From: Caldimonas tepidiphila
GTDB lineage: Bacteria; Pseudomonadota; Gammaproteobacteria; Burkholderiales; Burkholderiaceae_C
Length of the DNA stretch: 33,442 nt
Assembly (NCBI RefSeq): GCF_003569765.1
Contig: NZ_KZ983966.1
Location: 969-34,410 of the forward strand
Reading direction: 5' to 3'
Under the pieces are notes generated by a model. The model had not been told where the DNA came from and did not search any database. It saw only the letters and a program-made list of their open reading frames with translations. The position numbers and the translations under genes are program-made. Positions 24,459 to 33,385 of this stretch are shown here, piece after piece (the stretch's first letter is position 1; each line of letters opens with the position of its first letter).

Positions 24459-25442
24459 TCACTCGCCCCACACTTCGCGGAACACGCGCATCCAGTTGCG
24501 GCCCAGCACCTTGGTGATGCGGGTCTCGCTCCAGCCGGCCTGCTCCATCGCGGAGGTCAGGTTCGGGAACTCGCCGATGGTGCGGATGCCTTCGGGGTTG
24601 ACGACCTTGCCGAAGTTGGTCAGGCGGCGCCAGCGGCCCTTGTCGTGCGTGAGCGACTCGAAGAACTCGTGGCCGTAGCCCTGGGTGAAGTCGGTGCCGA
24701 CGCCCACGCAGTCCTCGCCGGCGAGGTTGATGACGTAGTCGATCGCCTCGACGTAGTCGTGCACGGTCGACTCGGTGCCCCGCTTGAGGAAGGGCGAGAA
24801 CATGGTCACGCCGATGAAGCCGCCGTGGTCGGCGATGAACTTCAGCTCCTCGTCGCTCTTGTTGCGCGGGTGGTCCTTCAGGCCCGAGGGCAGGCAGTGC
24901 GTGTAGGCCACCGGCTTCTTCGAGGCCAGGATGGCCTCCTCCGAGGTCTTGCTGCCCACGTGCGACAGGTCGACCATGACGCCCACCCGGTTCATCTCGG
25001 CGATGACCTCGCGGCCGTAGCCCGAGAGCCCGCCGTCGCGCTCGTAGCAGCCCGTGCCCACCAGGTTCTGGGTGTTGTAGCAGAGCTGGACCACGCGCAC
25101 GCCCATGTCGTGGAACGCCTCGATGTAGCCCAGGTTGTCCTCGAAGGCGTGGGCGTTCTGGAAGCCCAGGATGATGCCGGTCTTGCCTTCCCGCTTGGCC
25201 TGCTCGATGTCGGCCGTGTTGCGGGCGAGCATGACCAGGTCGCTGTTGTCGCGGATCAACCGCTTCAGGTTGGCGATGTTGTCCACGGTCTTGGCGAAGT
25301 CGTCCCAGACCGAGACCGTGCAGTTCGCGGCGCTCAGGCCGCCCTTCTTCATGTCCTCGAAGACCGAGCGGTCGAGCTTCGCGATGATCAGGCCGTCGAT
25401 CACCAGCGATTGCTGGTGCAGGGTGGGGGTGGTGATGTTCAT
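24459..25442 (-). CDS. M19 (renal dipeptidase) family protein of the betaine cluster, altered metal site
   Basis: A 327-residue membrane-dipeptidase-family TIM barrel. The fold is clear from VIDGLIIAK, GKTGIILGFQNAHAFED, CYNTQNLVGTGCYERDGGLS, VMVDLSHVG, AYTHCLPSGLKDHPRNKSD and VGVGTDFTQG. Classic M19 ligands are His and Asp in D-G-H-x-D, a Glu in G-x-E-G, and His residues in D-L-S-H and S-H-S. Here the first two positions are Leu18 and Ile20 and the Glu position is Gln95; only His161 and His182 remain. It is therefore unlikely to be a normal dipeptidase. A perfect GGAAGGAGACACC precedes the ATG. Orthologues sit in the same place in other betaine clusters, and the role is undefined. Confidence 0.9.
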   Translation of the reverse strand: MNITTPTLHQQSLVIDGLIIAKLDRSVFEDMKKGGLSAANCTVSVWDDFAKTVDNIANLKRLIRDNSDLVMLARNTADIEQAKREGKTGIILGFQNAHAFEDNLGYIEAFHDMGVRVVQLCYNTQNLVGTGCYERDGGLSGYGREVIAEMNRVGVMVDLSHVGSKTSEEAILASKKPVAYTHCLPSGLKDHPRNKSDEELKFIADHGGFIGVTMFSPFLKRGTESTVHDYVEAIDYVINLAGEDCVGVGTDFTQGYGHEFFESLTHDKGRWRRLTNFGKVVNPEGIRTIGEFPNLTSAMEQAGWSETRITKVLGRNWMRVFREVWGE

Positions 25443-25470
25443 GGTGTCTCCTTCCGTTCTTCGAAGCGGC

Positions 25471-26745
25471 TCAGCCGTAGATGGGGAAACGCGAGCTCAG
25501 GGACTGGACCTGCTCGCGCACCAGGGCCTCCACCTGCGCGTTGCCGGCCGGGTCCTTGCGCAGGGCCTGCATCACGTCGAGGATCAGGCGGCCCACCTCG
25601 CGGCAGTCCTCCTCGCCGAAGCCGCGCGTCGTGATCGCCGCGGTGCCGACGCGGATGCCCGAGGTCACCGTGGGCTTCTCGTCGTCGAAGGGGATGCCGT
25701 TCTTGTTGCAGGTGATGCCGGCACGCTCCAGCGCCACCTCGGTCTGGTTGCCCTTGAGGCCCAGCGGGCGCAGGTCGACGAGCAGCAGGTGGTTGTCGGT
25801 GCCGCCGGTCACCAGGTCCAGGCCGCCTTCCTTGAGCACCTGGCCCAGCGCCTGGGCGTTGGCCACGACCTGCCGTGCGTAGGCCTTGAACGCGGGCTGC
25901 AGCGCCTCGCCGAAGGCCACGGCCTTGGCCGCGATCACGTGCATCAGCGGGCCGCCCTGTGCGCCGGGGAACACGGCCGAGTTGATCTTCTTGGCGATCT
26001 CCTCGTCGTTGGTGAGGATCACGCCGCCGCGCGGGCCGCGCAGCGTCTTGTGCGTGGTGCTGGTCGTCACGTGGGCGTGGGGGACCGGGCTGGGGTAGAC
26101 GCCGGCGGCCACGAGGCCGGCGACGTGGGCCATGTCCACCATCAGCAGCGCGCCCACCTCGTCGGCGATGGCGCGGAAGCGCGCCCAGTCGATCACGCGC
26201 GGGTAGGCCGAGAAGCCCGCGATGATCAGCTTGGGACGATGCTCCCGGGCCAGGCGCTCGACCTCCTCGTAGTCGACGCGGAAGTCCTCGCGTCGCACGC
26301 CGTACTGCACCGCCTTGAACCACTTGCCCGACAGCGCCGGCTTGGCGCCGTGCGTCAGGTGGCCGCCGGCCGACAGCGCCATGCCCAGTACCGTGTCGCC
26401 CGGCTGCACCAGCGCCAGCATCACGGCCGTGTTGGCCTGCGCGCCGGAATGCGGCTGCACGTTGGCGAAGCGCGCACCGTAGAGCTGGCACAGGCGCTCG
26501 ATGGCCAGGCTCTCGACCGCGTCCGCATGCTCGCAGCCGCCGTAGTAGCGCTTGCCCGGATAGCCCTCGGCGTACTTGTTGGTGAAGACGCTGCCCTGGG
26601 CCTCGAGCACGGCCTTCGAGACGATGTTCTCGGAGGCGATCAGCTCGATCTGGTCGCGTTGTCGGTGCATCTCGTTGCGCAGGGCGCGAGCGACGGCGGA
26701 GTCGGCCTGGCCCAGGGAGTCGGAGAAGAAGGCGGTAGTGTTCAT
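25471..26745 (-). CDS. glyA: Serine hydroxymethyltransferase
   Basis: A 424-residue PLP enzyme: glycine plus 5,10-methylene-THF and water give serine plus THF. The PLP lysine is Lys233 in [15 protein letters not shown]. Other family hallmarks are [41 protein letters not shown] and [10 protein letters not shown]. The start at 26745 fits the family, although no ribosome site is evident, which suggests coupling with soxG 44 bases upstream. Placed directly after soxBDAG, it can use the glycine and methylene-THF that sarcosine oxidase releases. It is probably an extra GlyA dedicated to betaine catabolism (inference). Confidence 0.97.
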   Translation of the reverse strand: MNTTAFFSDSLGQADSAVARALRNEMHRQRDQIELIASENIVSKAVLEAQGSVFTNKYAEGYPGKRYYGGCEHADAVESLAIERLCQLYGARFANVQPHSGAQANTAVMLALVQPGDTVLGMALSAGGHLTHGAKPALSGKWFKAVQYGVRREDFRVDYEEVERLAREHRPKLIIAGFSAYPRVIDWARFRAIADEVGALLMVDMAHVAGLVAAGVYPSPVPHAHVTTSTTHKTLRGPRGGVILTNDEEIAKKINSAVFPGAQGGPLMHVIAAKAVAFGEALQPAFKAYARQVVANAQALGQVLKEGGLDLVTGGTDNHLLLVDLRPLGLKGNQTEVALERAGITCNKNGIPFDDEKPTVTSGIRVGTAAITTRGFGEEDCREVGRLILDVMQALRKDPAGNAQVEALVREQVQSLSSRFPIYG

Positions 26746-26789
26746 GAGGATGGAATCAGTGGGTGGGACGCATGGAGAGTCGGCGCGGC

Positions 26790-27518
26790 TCAGGACGCGG
26801 AAACCAGCTTCGTCTTGCTCGTGTCGGTGCGCGGCTTGCCCGATCCCGGCTTGCCGCCAGTCAGCAGGGGCGTGACGACCGGGTCGGGATGCGCGGCCGG
26901 CTCGGTCACGCACATGCCGTAGGGCCGGGCCGTGCGCGTCAGCAGGCGCCAGAAGTAGTCGGCGAAGCTGCGGCGGAACAGCAGCACCACGCCCTTCGTG
27001 TCCGTGCGCAGCACCGAGACCGTGGCCTTGGCCATCACGGTGGACACGGCCTGCCCGACCTTCAGCGACTCGAAGTCGTAGGGCCCCAGGTGGCGCAGCA
27101 GCAGCATGTGCCGGGGGCCGCTCAGGCGCAGGGCGGCGTGCCCCCCGCTGTTGTCGACCACCTGCGCGAACTGGCTCTGCAAGGCGGCGGCGAGGCCGGC
27201 GAGCAGAGCGTCGCGGCGCTCGCGGCTGCACAGCAGCCACCACTCGTCGGGCGACATCCACTGCACCACGCCGGCCTCGGTGACCAGGTAGGTGGACGGC
27301 ACGGTCGGCAGCGACTGCCCCAGCACGCCGGCCACGGCCTGCATGAAGGCGGCGTCATTCGCGCGCCCCCTCAGGATCACGTAGCCCAGGTTGGGCAGCT
27401 CGCTCAGCACGACGCCGTCGGCCGCGTCCGGCTGGCGCAATTGCTTGTCCAGCTCGAAGGCATGCAGGGGCGAGCGCAGGCGCGCGCTCAGGACATTGGG
27501 GATGCGGTTGTCAGACAT
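26790..27518 (-). CDS. soxG: Sarcosine oxidase, gamma subunit
   Basis: A 242-residue small subunit of heterotetrameric sarcosine oxidase, related to the folate-binding T-protein fold. Recognisable segments are [20 protein letters not shown] (the P-D-E-W-L core), [20 protein letters not shown] and [22 protein letters not shown]. The last 40 residues (Pro/Lys-rich) are a variable tail. Its ATG overlaps the soxA end by 8 bases, so translation is coupled. Confidence 0.93.
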   Translation of the reverse strand: MSDNRIPNVLSARLRSPLHAFELDKQLRQPDAADGVVLSELPNLGYVILRGRANDAAFMQAVAGVLGQSLPTVPSTYLVTEAGVVQWMSPDEWWLLCSRERRDALLAGLAAALQSQFAQVVDNSGGHAALRLSGPRHMLLLRHLGPYDFESLKVGQAVSTVMAKATVSVLRTDTKGVVLLFRRSFADYFWRLLTRTARPYGMCVTEPAAHPDPVVTPLLTGGKPGSGKPRTDTSKTKLVSAS

Positions 27519-30500
27519 GCTGGCGATCTCCCTTGGGATCGACGAAGACGGGGCTGGGGGCGACCTTCACGGGGGTCACCTTGCCGCGGGCGTAGGCGTA
27601 GAGGGTCTGGTCGGTGCGCTGGCTGCCGCCCTTGACGAGGGCCATCGCGATCGAGCGGCCGAGGAAGGCGCTGTGGTAGCTGGAGGTGACGTGGCCCAGC
27701 ATCGGCGCGGGGGTCGTGCGGGTGTCGGGCGTGGCCAGCAGCTGCGCGCCCTCGGGCAGCACGGCGTGCGGGTCCACCGGCAACAGGCCGACGAGCTGCT
27801 TGCGGTCGGGGCGCGCGGTGTCGCTGCGGCTGAGCGAGCGCTTGCCGAGGAAGCTGAACGGCTTCTTCATTGACACGGCCCAGGACATGCCGAGGTCGAT
27901 CGGGGTCACCGAGCCGTCCGTGTCCTGGCCGACGATGATGAAGCCCTTCTCGGCACGCAGCACGTGCATGGTCTCGGTGCCGTAGGGCGTGATGCCGAAC
28001 TCGGCGCCGGCGGCCATCACGGCCTCCCACAGCTCGTGGCCGTGGCCCGACTCCACGTTCAGCTCGTAGCTCAGCTCGCCCGAGAAGCTGACGCGGAACA
28101 CGCGGCAGGGCAGCCCGGCGACGGTGCCCGCCTGCCAGTCCATGAACTTGAAGGCCGAGGGCGAGAGATCGATGTCCGTGCACAGCTTGGCCAGCACGGC
28201 GCGGGCCTTCGGCCCCACCAGGGCCACGGTGGACCAGTGGTCGGTGACCGAGCTCATCCAGACCTTGAGCTCCGGCCACTCGGTCTGGTGCCAGCGCTCG
28301 AGCCAGTTCAGCACGCGGGCGGCACCGCCGGTGGTGGTGGTCATGTAGAACTGCGTGTCGTGGATGCAGGCGGTCACGCCGTCGTCCATCACCATGCCGT
28401 TCTCGTCGAGCATCAGGCCGTAGCGGCACTTGCCCGGGGCCAGCTGGCTCCATGCGTTGCTGTAGACGCGGTTGAGGAACTCGCGCGCGTCGGGCCCGTC
28501 GATCTGGATCTTGCCCAGCGTCGATGCGTCCATCACCGCCACGCCGTTGCGCGCGGCCAGGCACTCGCGGTTGACGGCGGCGTGCAGGTCCTCGCCCTTC
28601 CTCGGGAAGTACCAGGGGCGCATCCACTGGCCCACCGGCTCCAGCTCGGCGCCGCGCGCCACGTGGGCGGCATGGCAGGCCGTGTAGCGGCGCGGCTCCA
28701 GCGTGTCGCCTTCCATCGTGCCGGCCAGCACGCCGAAGGTCACCGGGGTGTAGGCGGGGCGGTAGGTGGTGGTGCTGACCTGCGACACCGGGCGCTTGAG
28801 CGCACGCGCGGCGATCACGAAGCCGTTGACGTTGGAGAGCTTGCCCTGGTCGGTGCCGAAGCCCAGCGCGGTGAAGCGCTTGACGTGCTCGACGTGCTGC
28901 CAGTTCTCGCGGATGGCCAGCTCGATGTCGGCCGCGGTCACGTCGTTCTGGTAGTCGACGAAGGCCTTGGCGCCCTCCCCTTCGGGCTTGCCGTCGGGCA
29001 GGCGGTACATCGGCCGCGCGGGCTGGACGGTGCGCGAGCCGACCTTCGGCGCGCTCAAGCTGCCCGAGACGCCCAGGGTCGTCAGGACGGCCTGCATCGC
29101 GATCGTGGTCTGCTTCAGGCACTCGTCGAGCTCGAAGGCGCCGGTCACGGCCCCCACGCAGGCCACGCCCTTGCGGCCGTCGCGCGGCACCACGAAGGCG
29201 GCGACGCTGTCGTCCCAGGTCGGGCGGCTGCCGTCATGGCAGAACAGGTGCACCGTGGGCGACAGGCCGCCCGAGGACAGCACCACGTCGGCCGGCAGGG
29301 TCGGGCCCTTGCCCGCCACCTCGTCGCGATCGGGATGCAGCTTGACCAGGCGCACGCCGCTCACGCGGCCCTTGCCCTTGACCTCGGCGATGCCGTGGCC
29401 CGCGAGCACCGTCACGCCCGGCGGCAGGTCGGCGGGCCGGACCTTGGAGCGCACGTCGGCCACGGTCACCTGCGCCCCGGCGCCCGCCATCGAACGGGCC
29501 GCCTCGTAGATCAGGTCGCTGGTGCCGCAGATCACGACGCGCTGGCCCACCAGCACGCCGTAGCGGTTCAGGAAGGTCTGGCCCGCCGAGACGGTCATGA
29601 CGCCGGGCAGGTCGTTGTTGCCGAAGACCAGCGGGCGCTCGATGGCCCCGGTGGCCAGCACGACATGCTCGGCATGGATCTTGTGCTGGCGCTGGCGCGG
29701 CTGGTCGGGATTGCGCTTCGAGGGCGCGACGTGGTCCTGGACGAGCTCCACCGCCTGCACCAGGTTCTGGTCGTACATGCCGAAGGCGGTGGTGCGCGAC
29801 AGCATCGTCACGTGCGCCATGCCCTGCAGCGCCTGCACCGCCGAGCGGATGAAGCCCGCGCTGTCGCGCCCGTCGATCCGGGCCGAGGGCTCGGACAGTA
29901 GCCAGCCCCCGAACTCGGCCTGCTCGTCCAGCAGCAGGGTCTTCAGGCCCGCGCGGCCGGCCTGCAGCGCGGCCAGCAGGCCGGCGGCGCCCCCGCCCAC
30001 CACCAGCACGTCCACGTGGTGGTGCAGGTGGTCGTAGAACTCGGGATCCGGCTCCGTGGGCGCGCTGCCGAAGCCCGCGAACTTGCGGATCACGGTCTCG
30101 TAGGCGGGCCAGAACTTGCGCGGCCACTTGAAGGTCTTGCTGTAGAAGCCCGCCGGCATGAAGCGCGAGGCGGTCCCGAGCGCGGCCTTCAGGTCGAAGT
30201 TCAGGTGCGGCCAGCCCGAGGTCGAGGTCGCCACGAGGCCGTCGTACAGCTCGGCCTGCGTGGCCTTGATGTTGGGCACCGTCAGCGCGCCCACGCCCAG
30301 CTGCACCAGCGCGTTGGGCTCCTCGGCGCCGGCGCCGATGATGCCGCGCGGGCGGCCGTACTTGAAGCTGCGTCCGATCAGCTTCACGCCGTTGGCCAGC
30401 AGGGCCGAGGCCAGCGTGTCGCCGGGATGGCCGGTGTAGGTCCTGCCGTCATAGCTGAAGGAGATCGTCCTGCCGGTGTCGACCTGCGCACCGGCGACTT

Positions 30501-30519
30501 TCACGCGACGCGCGCTCAT
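27511..30519 (-). CDS. soxA: Sarcosine oxidase, alpha subunit
   Basis: A 1002-residue large subunit of heterotetrameric sarcosine oxidase. The complex oxidises sarcosine to glycine, forming methylene-THF when THF is present. An N-terminal ferredoxin-like domain has FSYDGRTYTGHPGDTLASAL and FKYGRPRGI. A dinucleotide fold starts at VLVVGGGAAGLLAALQAG (about 171-188), and the C-terminal third is a GcvT-like aminomethyltransferase/THF-binding domain (VFRVSFSGELSYELNV, TDGSVTPIDLGMSWAV). ATG 30519 is chosen for GGGAGG before it and its ATGA overlap with the soxD stop; the same frame is open a further 100 codons upstream, but that overlaps soxD and lacks homology. Confidence 0.96.
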   Translation of the reverse strand: MSARRVKVAGAQVDTGRTISFSYDGRTYTGHPGDTLASALLANGVKLIGRSFKYGRPRGIIGAGAEEPNALVQLGVGALTVPNIKATQAELYDGLVATSTSGWPHLNFDLKAALGTASRFMPAGFYSKTFKWPRKFWPAYETVIRKFAGFGSAPTEPDPEFYDHLHHHVDVLVVGGGAAGLLAALQAGRAGLKTLLLDEQAEFGGWLLSEPSARIDGRDSAGFIRSAVQALQGMAHVTMLSRTTAFGMYDQNLVQAVELVQDHVAPSKRNPDQPRQRQHKIHAEHVVLATGAIERPLVFGNNDLPGVMTVSAGQTFLNRYGVLVGQRVVICGTSDLIYEAARSMAGAGAQVTVADVRSKVRPADLPPGVTVLAGHGIAEVKGKGRVSGVRLVKLHPDRDEVAGKGPTLPADVVLSSGGLSPTVHLFCHDGSRPTWDDSVAAFVVPRDGRKGVACVGAVTGAFELDECLKQTTIAMQAVLTTLGVSGSLSAPKVGSRTVQPARPMYRLPDGKPEGEGAKAFVDYQNDVTAADIELAIRENWQHVEHVKRFTALGFGTDQGKLSNVNGFVIAARALKRPVSQVSTTTYRPAYTPVTFGVLAGTMEGDTLEPRRYTACHAAHVARGAELEPVGQWMRPWYFPRKGEDLHAAVNRECLAARNGVAVMDASTLGKIQIDGPDAREFLNRVYSNAWSQLAPGKCRYGLMLDENGMVMDDGVTACIHDTQFYMTTTTGGAARVLNWLERWHQTEWPELKVWMSSVTDHWSTVALVGPKARAVLAKLCTDIDLSPSAFKFMDWQAGTVAGLPCRVFRVSFSGELSYELNVESGHGHELWEAVMAAGAEFGITPYGTETMHVLRAEKGFIIVGQDTDGSVTPIDLGMSWAVSMKKPFSFLGKRSLSRSDTARPDRKQLVGLLPVDPHAVLPEGAQLLATPDTRTTPAPMLGHVTSSYHSAFLGRSIAMALVKGGSQRTDQTLYAYARGKVTPVKVAPSPVFVDPKGDRQHV

Positions 30520-30833
30520 GCCCGGCCTCCCTTGCCTTGCGCGGCCTTCTCGGCCAGGAACAGCGGCTTGCCGTCGGCCAGCGTCCAGCTGCCGGCGATC
30601 TCGTAGGTGGCGGTGTTGCGCTTGACCGCGAACACCTTGCGGCAGCCGGCCGTGTGCTGCCACTGCTCCCAGAACCAGCCCTTCGGATTGCTGCGCATGA
30701 ACAGGTAGTCGCCCCAGACCTCGTCGTCCACGGTGTCGGGGTTGGCGGGACGGGCGATGTAGGCCTCTCCCGCGTAGCTGAACTCTTCCTCGTCGCGCAG
30801 CGCGGCGCAATGAGGGCAATGCAGTTGGAACAT
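30516..30833 (-). CDS. soxD: Sarcosine oxidase, delta subunit
   Basis: A 105-residue zinc-binding small subunit. Cys6 and Cys9 (LHCPHCAAL) together with His60 and Cys64 (WQHTAGCRKVF) are the expected zinc ligands. The body has ARPANPDTVDDEVWGDYLF and the family S-N-P-K-G-W-F-x-E-x-W-Q-H stretch. ATG 30833 puts the CPHC motif at the standard position; an upstream in-frame ATG at 30872 would add 13 non-homologous residues and overlap soxB. It lies 28 bases after soxB and shares an ATGA overlap with soxA. Confidence 0.95.
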   Translation of the reverse strand: MFQLHCPHCAALRDEEEFSYAGEAYIARPANPDTVDDEVWGDYLFMRSNPKGWFWEQWQHTAGCRKVFAVKRNTATYEIAGSWTLADGKPLFLAEKAAQGKGGRA

Positions 30834-30861
30834 GGTGGTGGATCTCGGGTGAAGGGACGAC

Positions 30862-32118
30862 TCAGTGGGCAACGCCTGCGGCGCCGTGCTCGTCGATCAG
30901 GTGACCGGTGGTGAAGCGGTCGAGCGCGAAGGGGGCGGCGAGCGGGTGCGGCTCGTCGTGGGCGATCGTGTGGGCGAAGACATGGCCCGAGCCGGGCGTG
31001 GCCTTGAAGCCGCCGGTGCCCCAGCCGCAGTTGAAGTACAGGCCCCGCACCGGGGTCTTGCCGATGATCGGGCAGGCGTCGGGCGCGACGTCGACGATGC
31101 CGCCCCACTGGCGGTTCATGCGCACGCGCGAGAACTGCGGGAACAGCTCGATGATCGCGGCGGCGGTGTGGTCGATGACGTGCGGGCTGCCGCGCTGGCC
31201 GTAGCCCAGGTAGCCGTCGATGCCCGCCCCGATGACGAGCTCGCCCTTGTCCGACTGGCTGAGGTAGCCGTGCACGGCGTTGGACATGATCACGGTGTCG
31301 ATCACGCGCTGCATCGATTCCGACACGAAGGCCTGCAGCGGGTGGCTCTCCAGCGGCATGCGCAGTCCGGCCATGCGGCCGAGCATCGACGAATGTCCGG
31401 CGGCCACGCAGCCGACGCGCTCCGTCTTCACGTAGCCCTGCGTGGTCTGCAGGCCCTTGATGCGACCGCCGGCGATGTCCATGCCGGTCACCTCGCAGCC
31501 CTCGATCAGGTCCACGCCCAGGCGGCTGGCGGCGCGGGCGAAGCCGCGCGCCACGGCGTCGTGGTGGGCGATGCCCGCGCGCGGCTGCCAGCTCGCGCCC
31601 AGCACCGGCAGGCGGCGGCTGCGACTGATGTCGAGCTGCGGGATCTTCTCCTTGACCTCGGCCGCGGTCAGCACATGGGCGTCGATGCCCTGCAGGTGGT
31701 TGGCGGCCACGCGGCGCTCGATGTCGCGCATGTCCTGCAGCGTGTGCCCCAGGTTGAACACGCCGCGCTGGCTGAACAGCACGTTGAAGTTCAGGTCCTC
31801 GGTCAGCCCCTCCCACAGCTTGAGGCTGTGCTCGTACAGCAGCGCGGCCTCGTCCCACAGGTAGTTCGAGCGCACGATGGTGGTGTTGCGGGCCGTGTTG
31901 CCGCCGCCCAGGTAGCCCTTTTCCAGCACCGCGATGCGGCCGACCTTGTGGTTCTTCGCGAGGTAGTAGGCGGTGGCGAGGCCGTGCCCGCCCCCGCCGA
32001 CGATGACGACGTCGTAACTGGGCTGCAGGGGCACGCGCCTCCAGGCAGGCTCCCAGGTCTTGTGGTGCTTGAATCCGTGCTTGAGCAGGCTCCAAAGCGA
32101 GTAGTTCTGACCGTGCAT
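30862..32118 (-). CDS. soxB: Sarcosine oxidase, beta subunit
   Basis: A 418-residue FAD/FMN subunit of heterotetrameric sarcosine oxidase. The dinucleotide fold is [18 protein letters not shown] (residues 37-54), followed by [29 protein letters not shown] (His185/His186) lies in the region where covalent FMN is attached to a His in characterised enzymes. The C-terminus has [20 protein letters not shown] and [15 protein letters not shown] 32118 gives the family's normal N-terminus ([16 protein letters not shown]), although no Shine-Dalgarno is seen (UCCCUCUU precedes it), suggesting a weak or leaderless-type start. It is the first gene of the 13-gene run. Confidence 0.96.
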   Translation of the reverse strand: MHGQNYSLWSLLKHGFKHHKTWEPAWRRVPLQPSYDVVIVGGGGHGLATAYYLAKNHKVGRIAVLEKGYLGGGNTARNTTIVRSNYLWDEAALLYEHSLKLWEGLTEDLNFNVLFSQRGVFNLGHTLQDMRDIERRVAANHLQGIDAHVLTAAEVKEKIPQLDISRSRRLPVLGASWQPRAGIAHHDAVARGFARAASRLGVDLIEGCEVTGMDIAGGRIKGLQTTQGYVKTERVGCVAAGHSSMLGRMAGLRMPLESHPLQAFVSESMQRVIDTVIMSNAVHGYLSQSDKGELVIGAGIDGYLGYGQRGSPHVIDHTAAAIIELFPQFSRVRMNRQWGGIVDVAPDACPIIGKTPVRGLYFNCGWGTGGFKATPGSGHVFAHTIAHDEPHPLAAPFALDRFTTGHLIDEHGAAGVAH

Positions 32119-32600
32119 AAGAGGGACCGTTGTTCGAGAAGGGGTGAGGGAATTGTGGGAAAGCACGTCCTTCGCACCTTGCGAGGAGCGGACGCCTAAT
32201 TGACTGGAATCGACATCGACCGAATCAGGCAAGAACAGCCGGTCCGTGTGGCATGCCGGACCGATGCAGGCGCGCGACGGCAGCCTCTGCCCCCGAGCAA
32301 GGGAGGAAGAAGAGCGGGATCGGCGAGGAGAAGATCCGCCGCGCAGCGAACTGGGAGGCATGCCGCGCCGGCTCCGGAGAATGGGCGATTCCCCTCGGTG
32401 CGCGACGCTCAGGACAGACTGGTCCGCATGGATCCGCCATGCGAGCCACCTCCCCGGCTTCACCCCTGTCGGAACGCCGCTCGAGCTTCCGCAATCGCCG
32501 TCTTCGCCTTGGACCGGACCGCGCTAGGAATCTGGAAGGCCTATCGGTGCGAATCGGGCCATGGCTGGCCCGGCGCCTGAGAACCTGCCCCTTGCCGACT
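32119..32600. promoter_or_regulatory. Upstream region of the sox-gly-dgc-gbc operon
   Basis: About 480 bases before soxB, which should hold the operon promoter and activator site. A 7-bp perfect inverted repeat, CGGTCCG (32240-32246) and CGGACCG (32257-32263) with a 10-base spacer, lies 122 bases upstream of the soxB ATG, a plausible distance for an AraC-type activator. I could not place convincing -35/-10 boxes. Beyond about 32600 insertion-sequence debris begins. Confidence 0.4.
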
Positions 32601-32622
32601 GATGAAAGCGAGGCAGGGAAAA

Positions 32623-32921
32623 ATGAATGTGACGAAGACGACGAGGGCGCGCTGCACGCCGGAGCTCAAGCCGGAGGCGGTACGGCGGGTCGAGAAGGGT
32701 CAGGGCATGGCGGCAACGGCCAGGATCCCGGGATTGCCAAGCAGACGCTGCACAACTGGATGAAGGCGGAATGCGAAGGGCGGCTCACGGGCGGCGGCAC
32801 CCGGCCGGCGAGCGCGCAGCAGATGGAGACCGCCCGGCTGCGCGCAAAGCTGGCGCGCGTGAGGATGGAGCGCGGCATCCTGGGAAAAAGGACGGTGTAC
32901 TTCGGCAGGGAGCGGGAGTGA
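32623..32921 (+). mobile_element. IS3-family orfA relic with frameshift
   Basis: An N-terminal part starting MNVTKTTRARCTPELKPEAV and VEKGQGMAATARIPG is in one frame. The continuation GIAKQTLHNWMKAECEGRL, ARLRAKLARVRMERGILGK and a VYFGRERE end is in another. Together they make an IS3-type OrfA (helix-turn-helix plus leucine-zipper-like heptads). The frames join at a short G run near 32730, consistent with a single-base deletion. The stop overlaps a GTG (32918) opening VKYARESS, the usual start of OrfB (V/M-K-Y-A), but OrfB is lost after a few codons. Confidence 0.75.
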
Positions 32922-33077
32922 AGTACGCCCGGGAATCGAGCGCAACCGGCCCCCCTGTCGCGCGGCGAATACGGCTGGACACGGGGGTGGAAGGACCGGT
33001 CGGCCCGCGGCATCCGAGTGGGCGGAGCCTGTCAGGATTTTCGCGGGTGAGGCATCGCACGACCCCTGGAGGTCCGT

Positions 33078-33385
33078 ATGCCGAGCAGGAAGACGAAGGC
33101 GGAATCGCTGCCGCCCCCCTGGGAGCTCATTGACCGGTTCGCGACCCGGCCGATGAGCGCGGAGGCGGCGCAAGCCGCCTCGATGGCATTCGAGAAGGCA
33201 CTCATCGGACGTGCCCCGGGGGCCGGGCTGTCGCACCGCCTGGGCGACGAGCCGGGCGCGACCAAGCCCGGGGCGACGAGCAATCACCGCAACGGCAGCC
33301 GCGGCAAGACGGTGCTGACCGAGGAGGGCACGCTTCGCCTGGAGGTGCCGCGGCGCATCCCGAAGCACGAGAGGCGTTTCACGGG
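33078..33385 (+). mobile_element. IS256-family transposase, N-terminal fragment
   Basis: GGAGGTCCGT precedes ATG 33078. The protein reads MPSRKTKAESLPPPWELIDR, then a segment with AFEKALIGRAPGAGLSHRLG, then SNHRNGSRGKTVLTEEGTLR and LEVPRRIPKHERRFTG. This is the N-terminus of an IS256/Mutator-type transposase (E-K-A-x-x-x-R-A-x-x-x-E-L-x-x-H-L-G; N-x-R-N-G-x-x-x-K-T-V). The usual D-R-x-G-x-F-x-P block after E-V-P-R is missing, so there is a small internal deletion. The gene is then cut by foreign sequence at about 33386. Confidence 0.75.

Noticed and set aside
26746-26789. Glycine riboswitch before glyA
   Set aside because: The soxG-glyA gap is only 44 bases, far too short for the aptamer, and no similar fold was seen before purU or soxB.
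30520-30819. N-terminal extension of soxA upstream of ATG 30519
   Set aside because: It overlaps soxD in another frame, lacks homology, and the 30519 start has a ribosome site and an ATGA overlap.
32119-32463. N-terminal extension of soxB upstream of ATG 32118
   Set aside because: Arg/Ser-rich non-homologous sequence over the promoter region; SoxB proteins start at the 32118 position.
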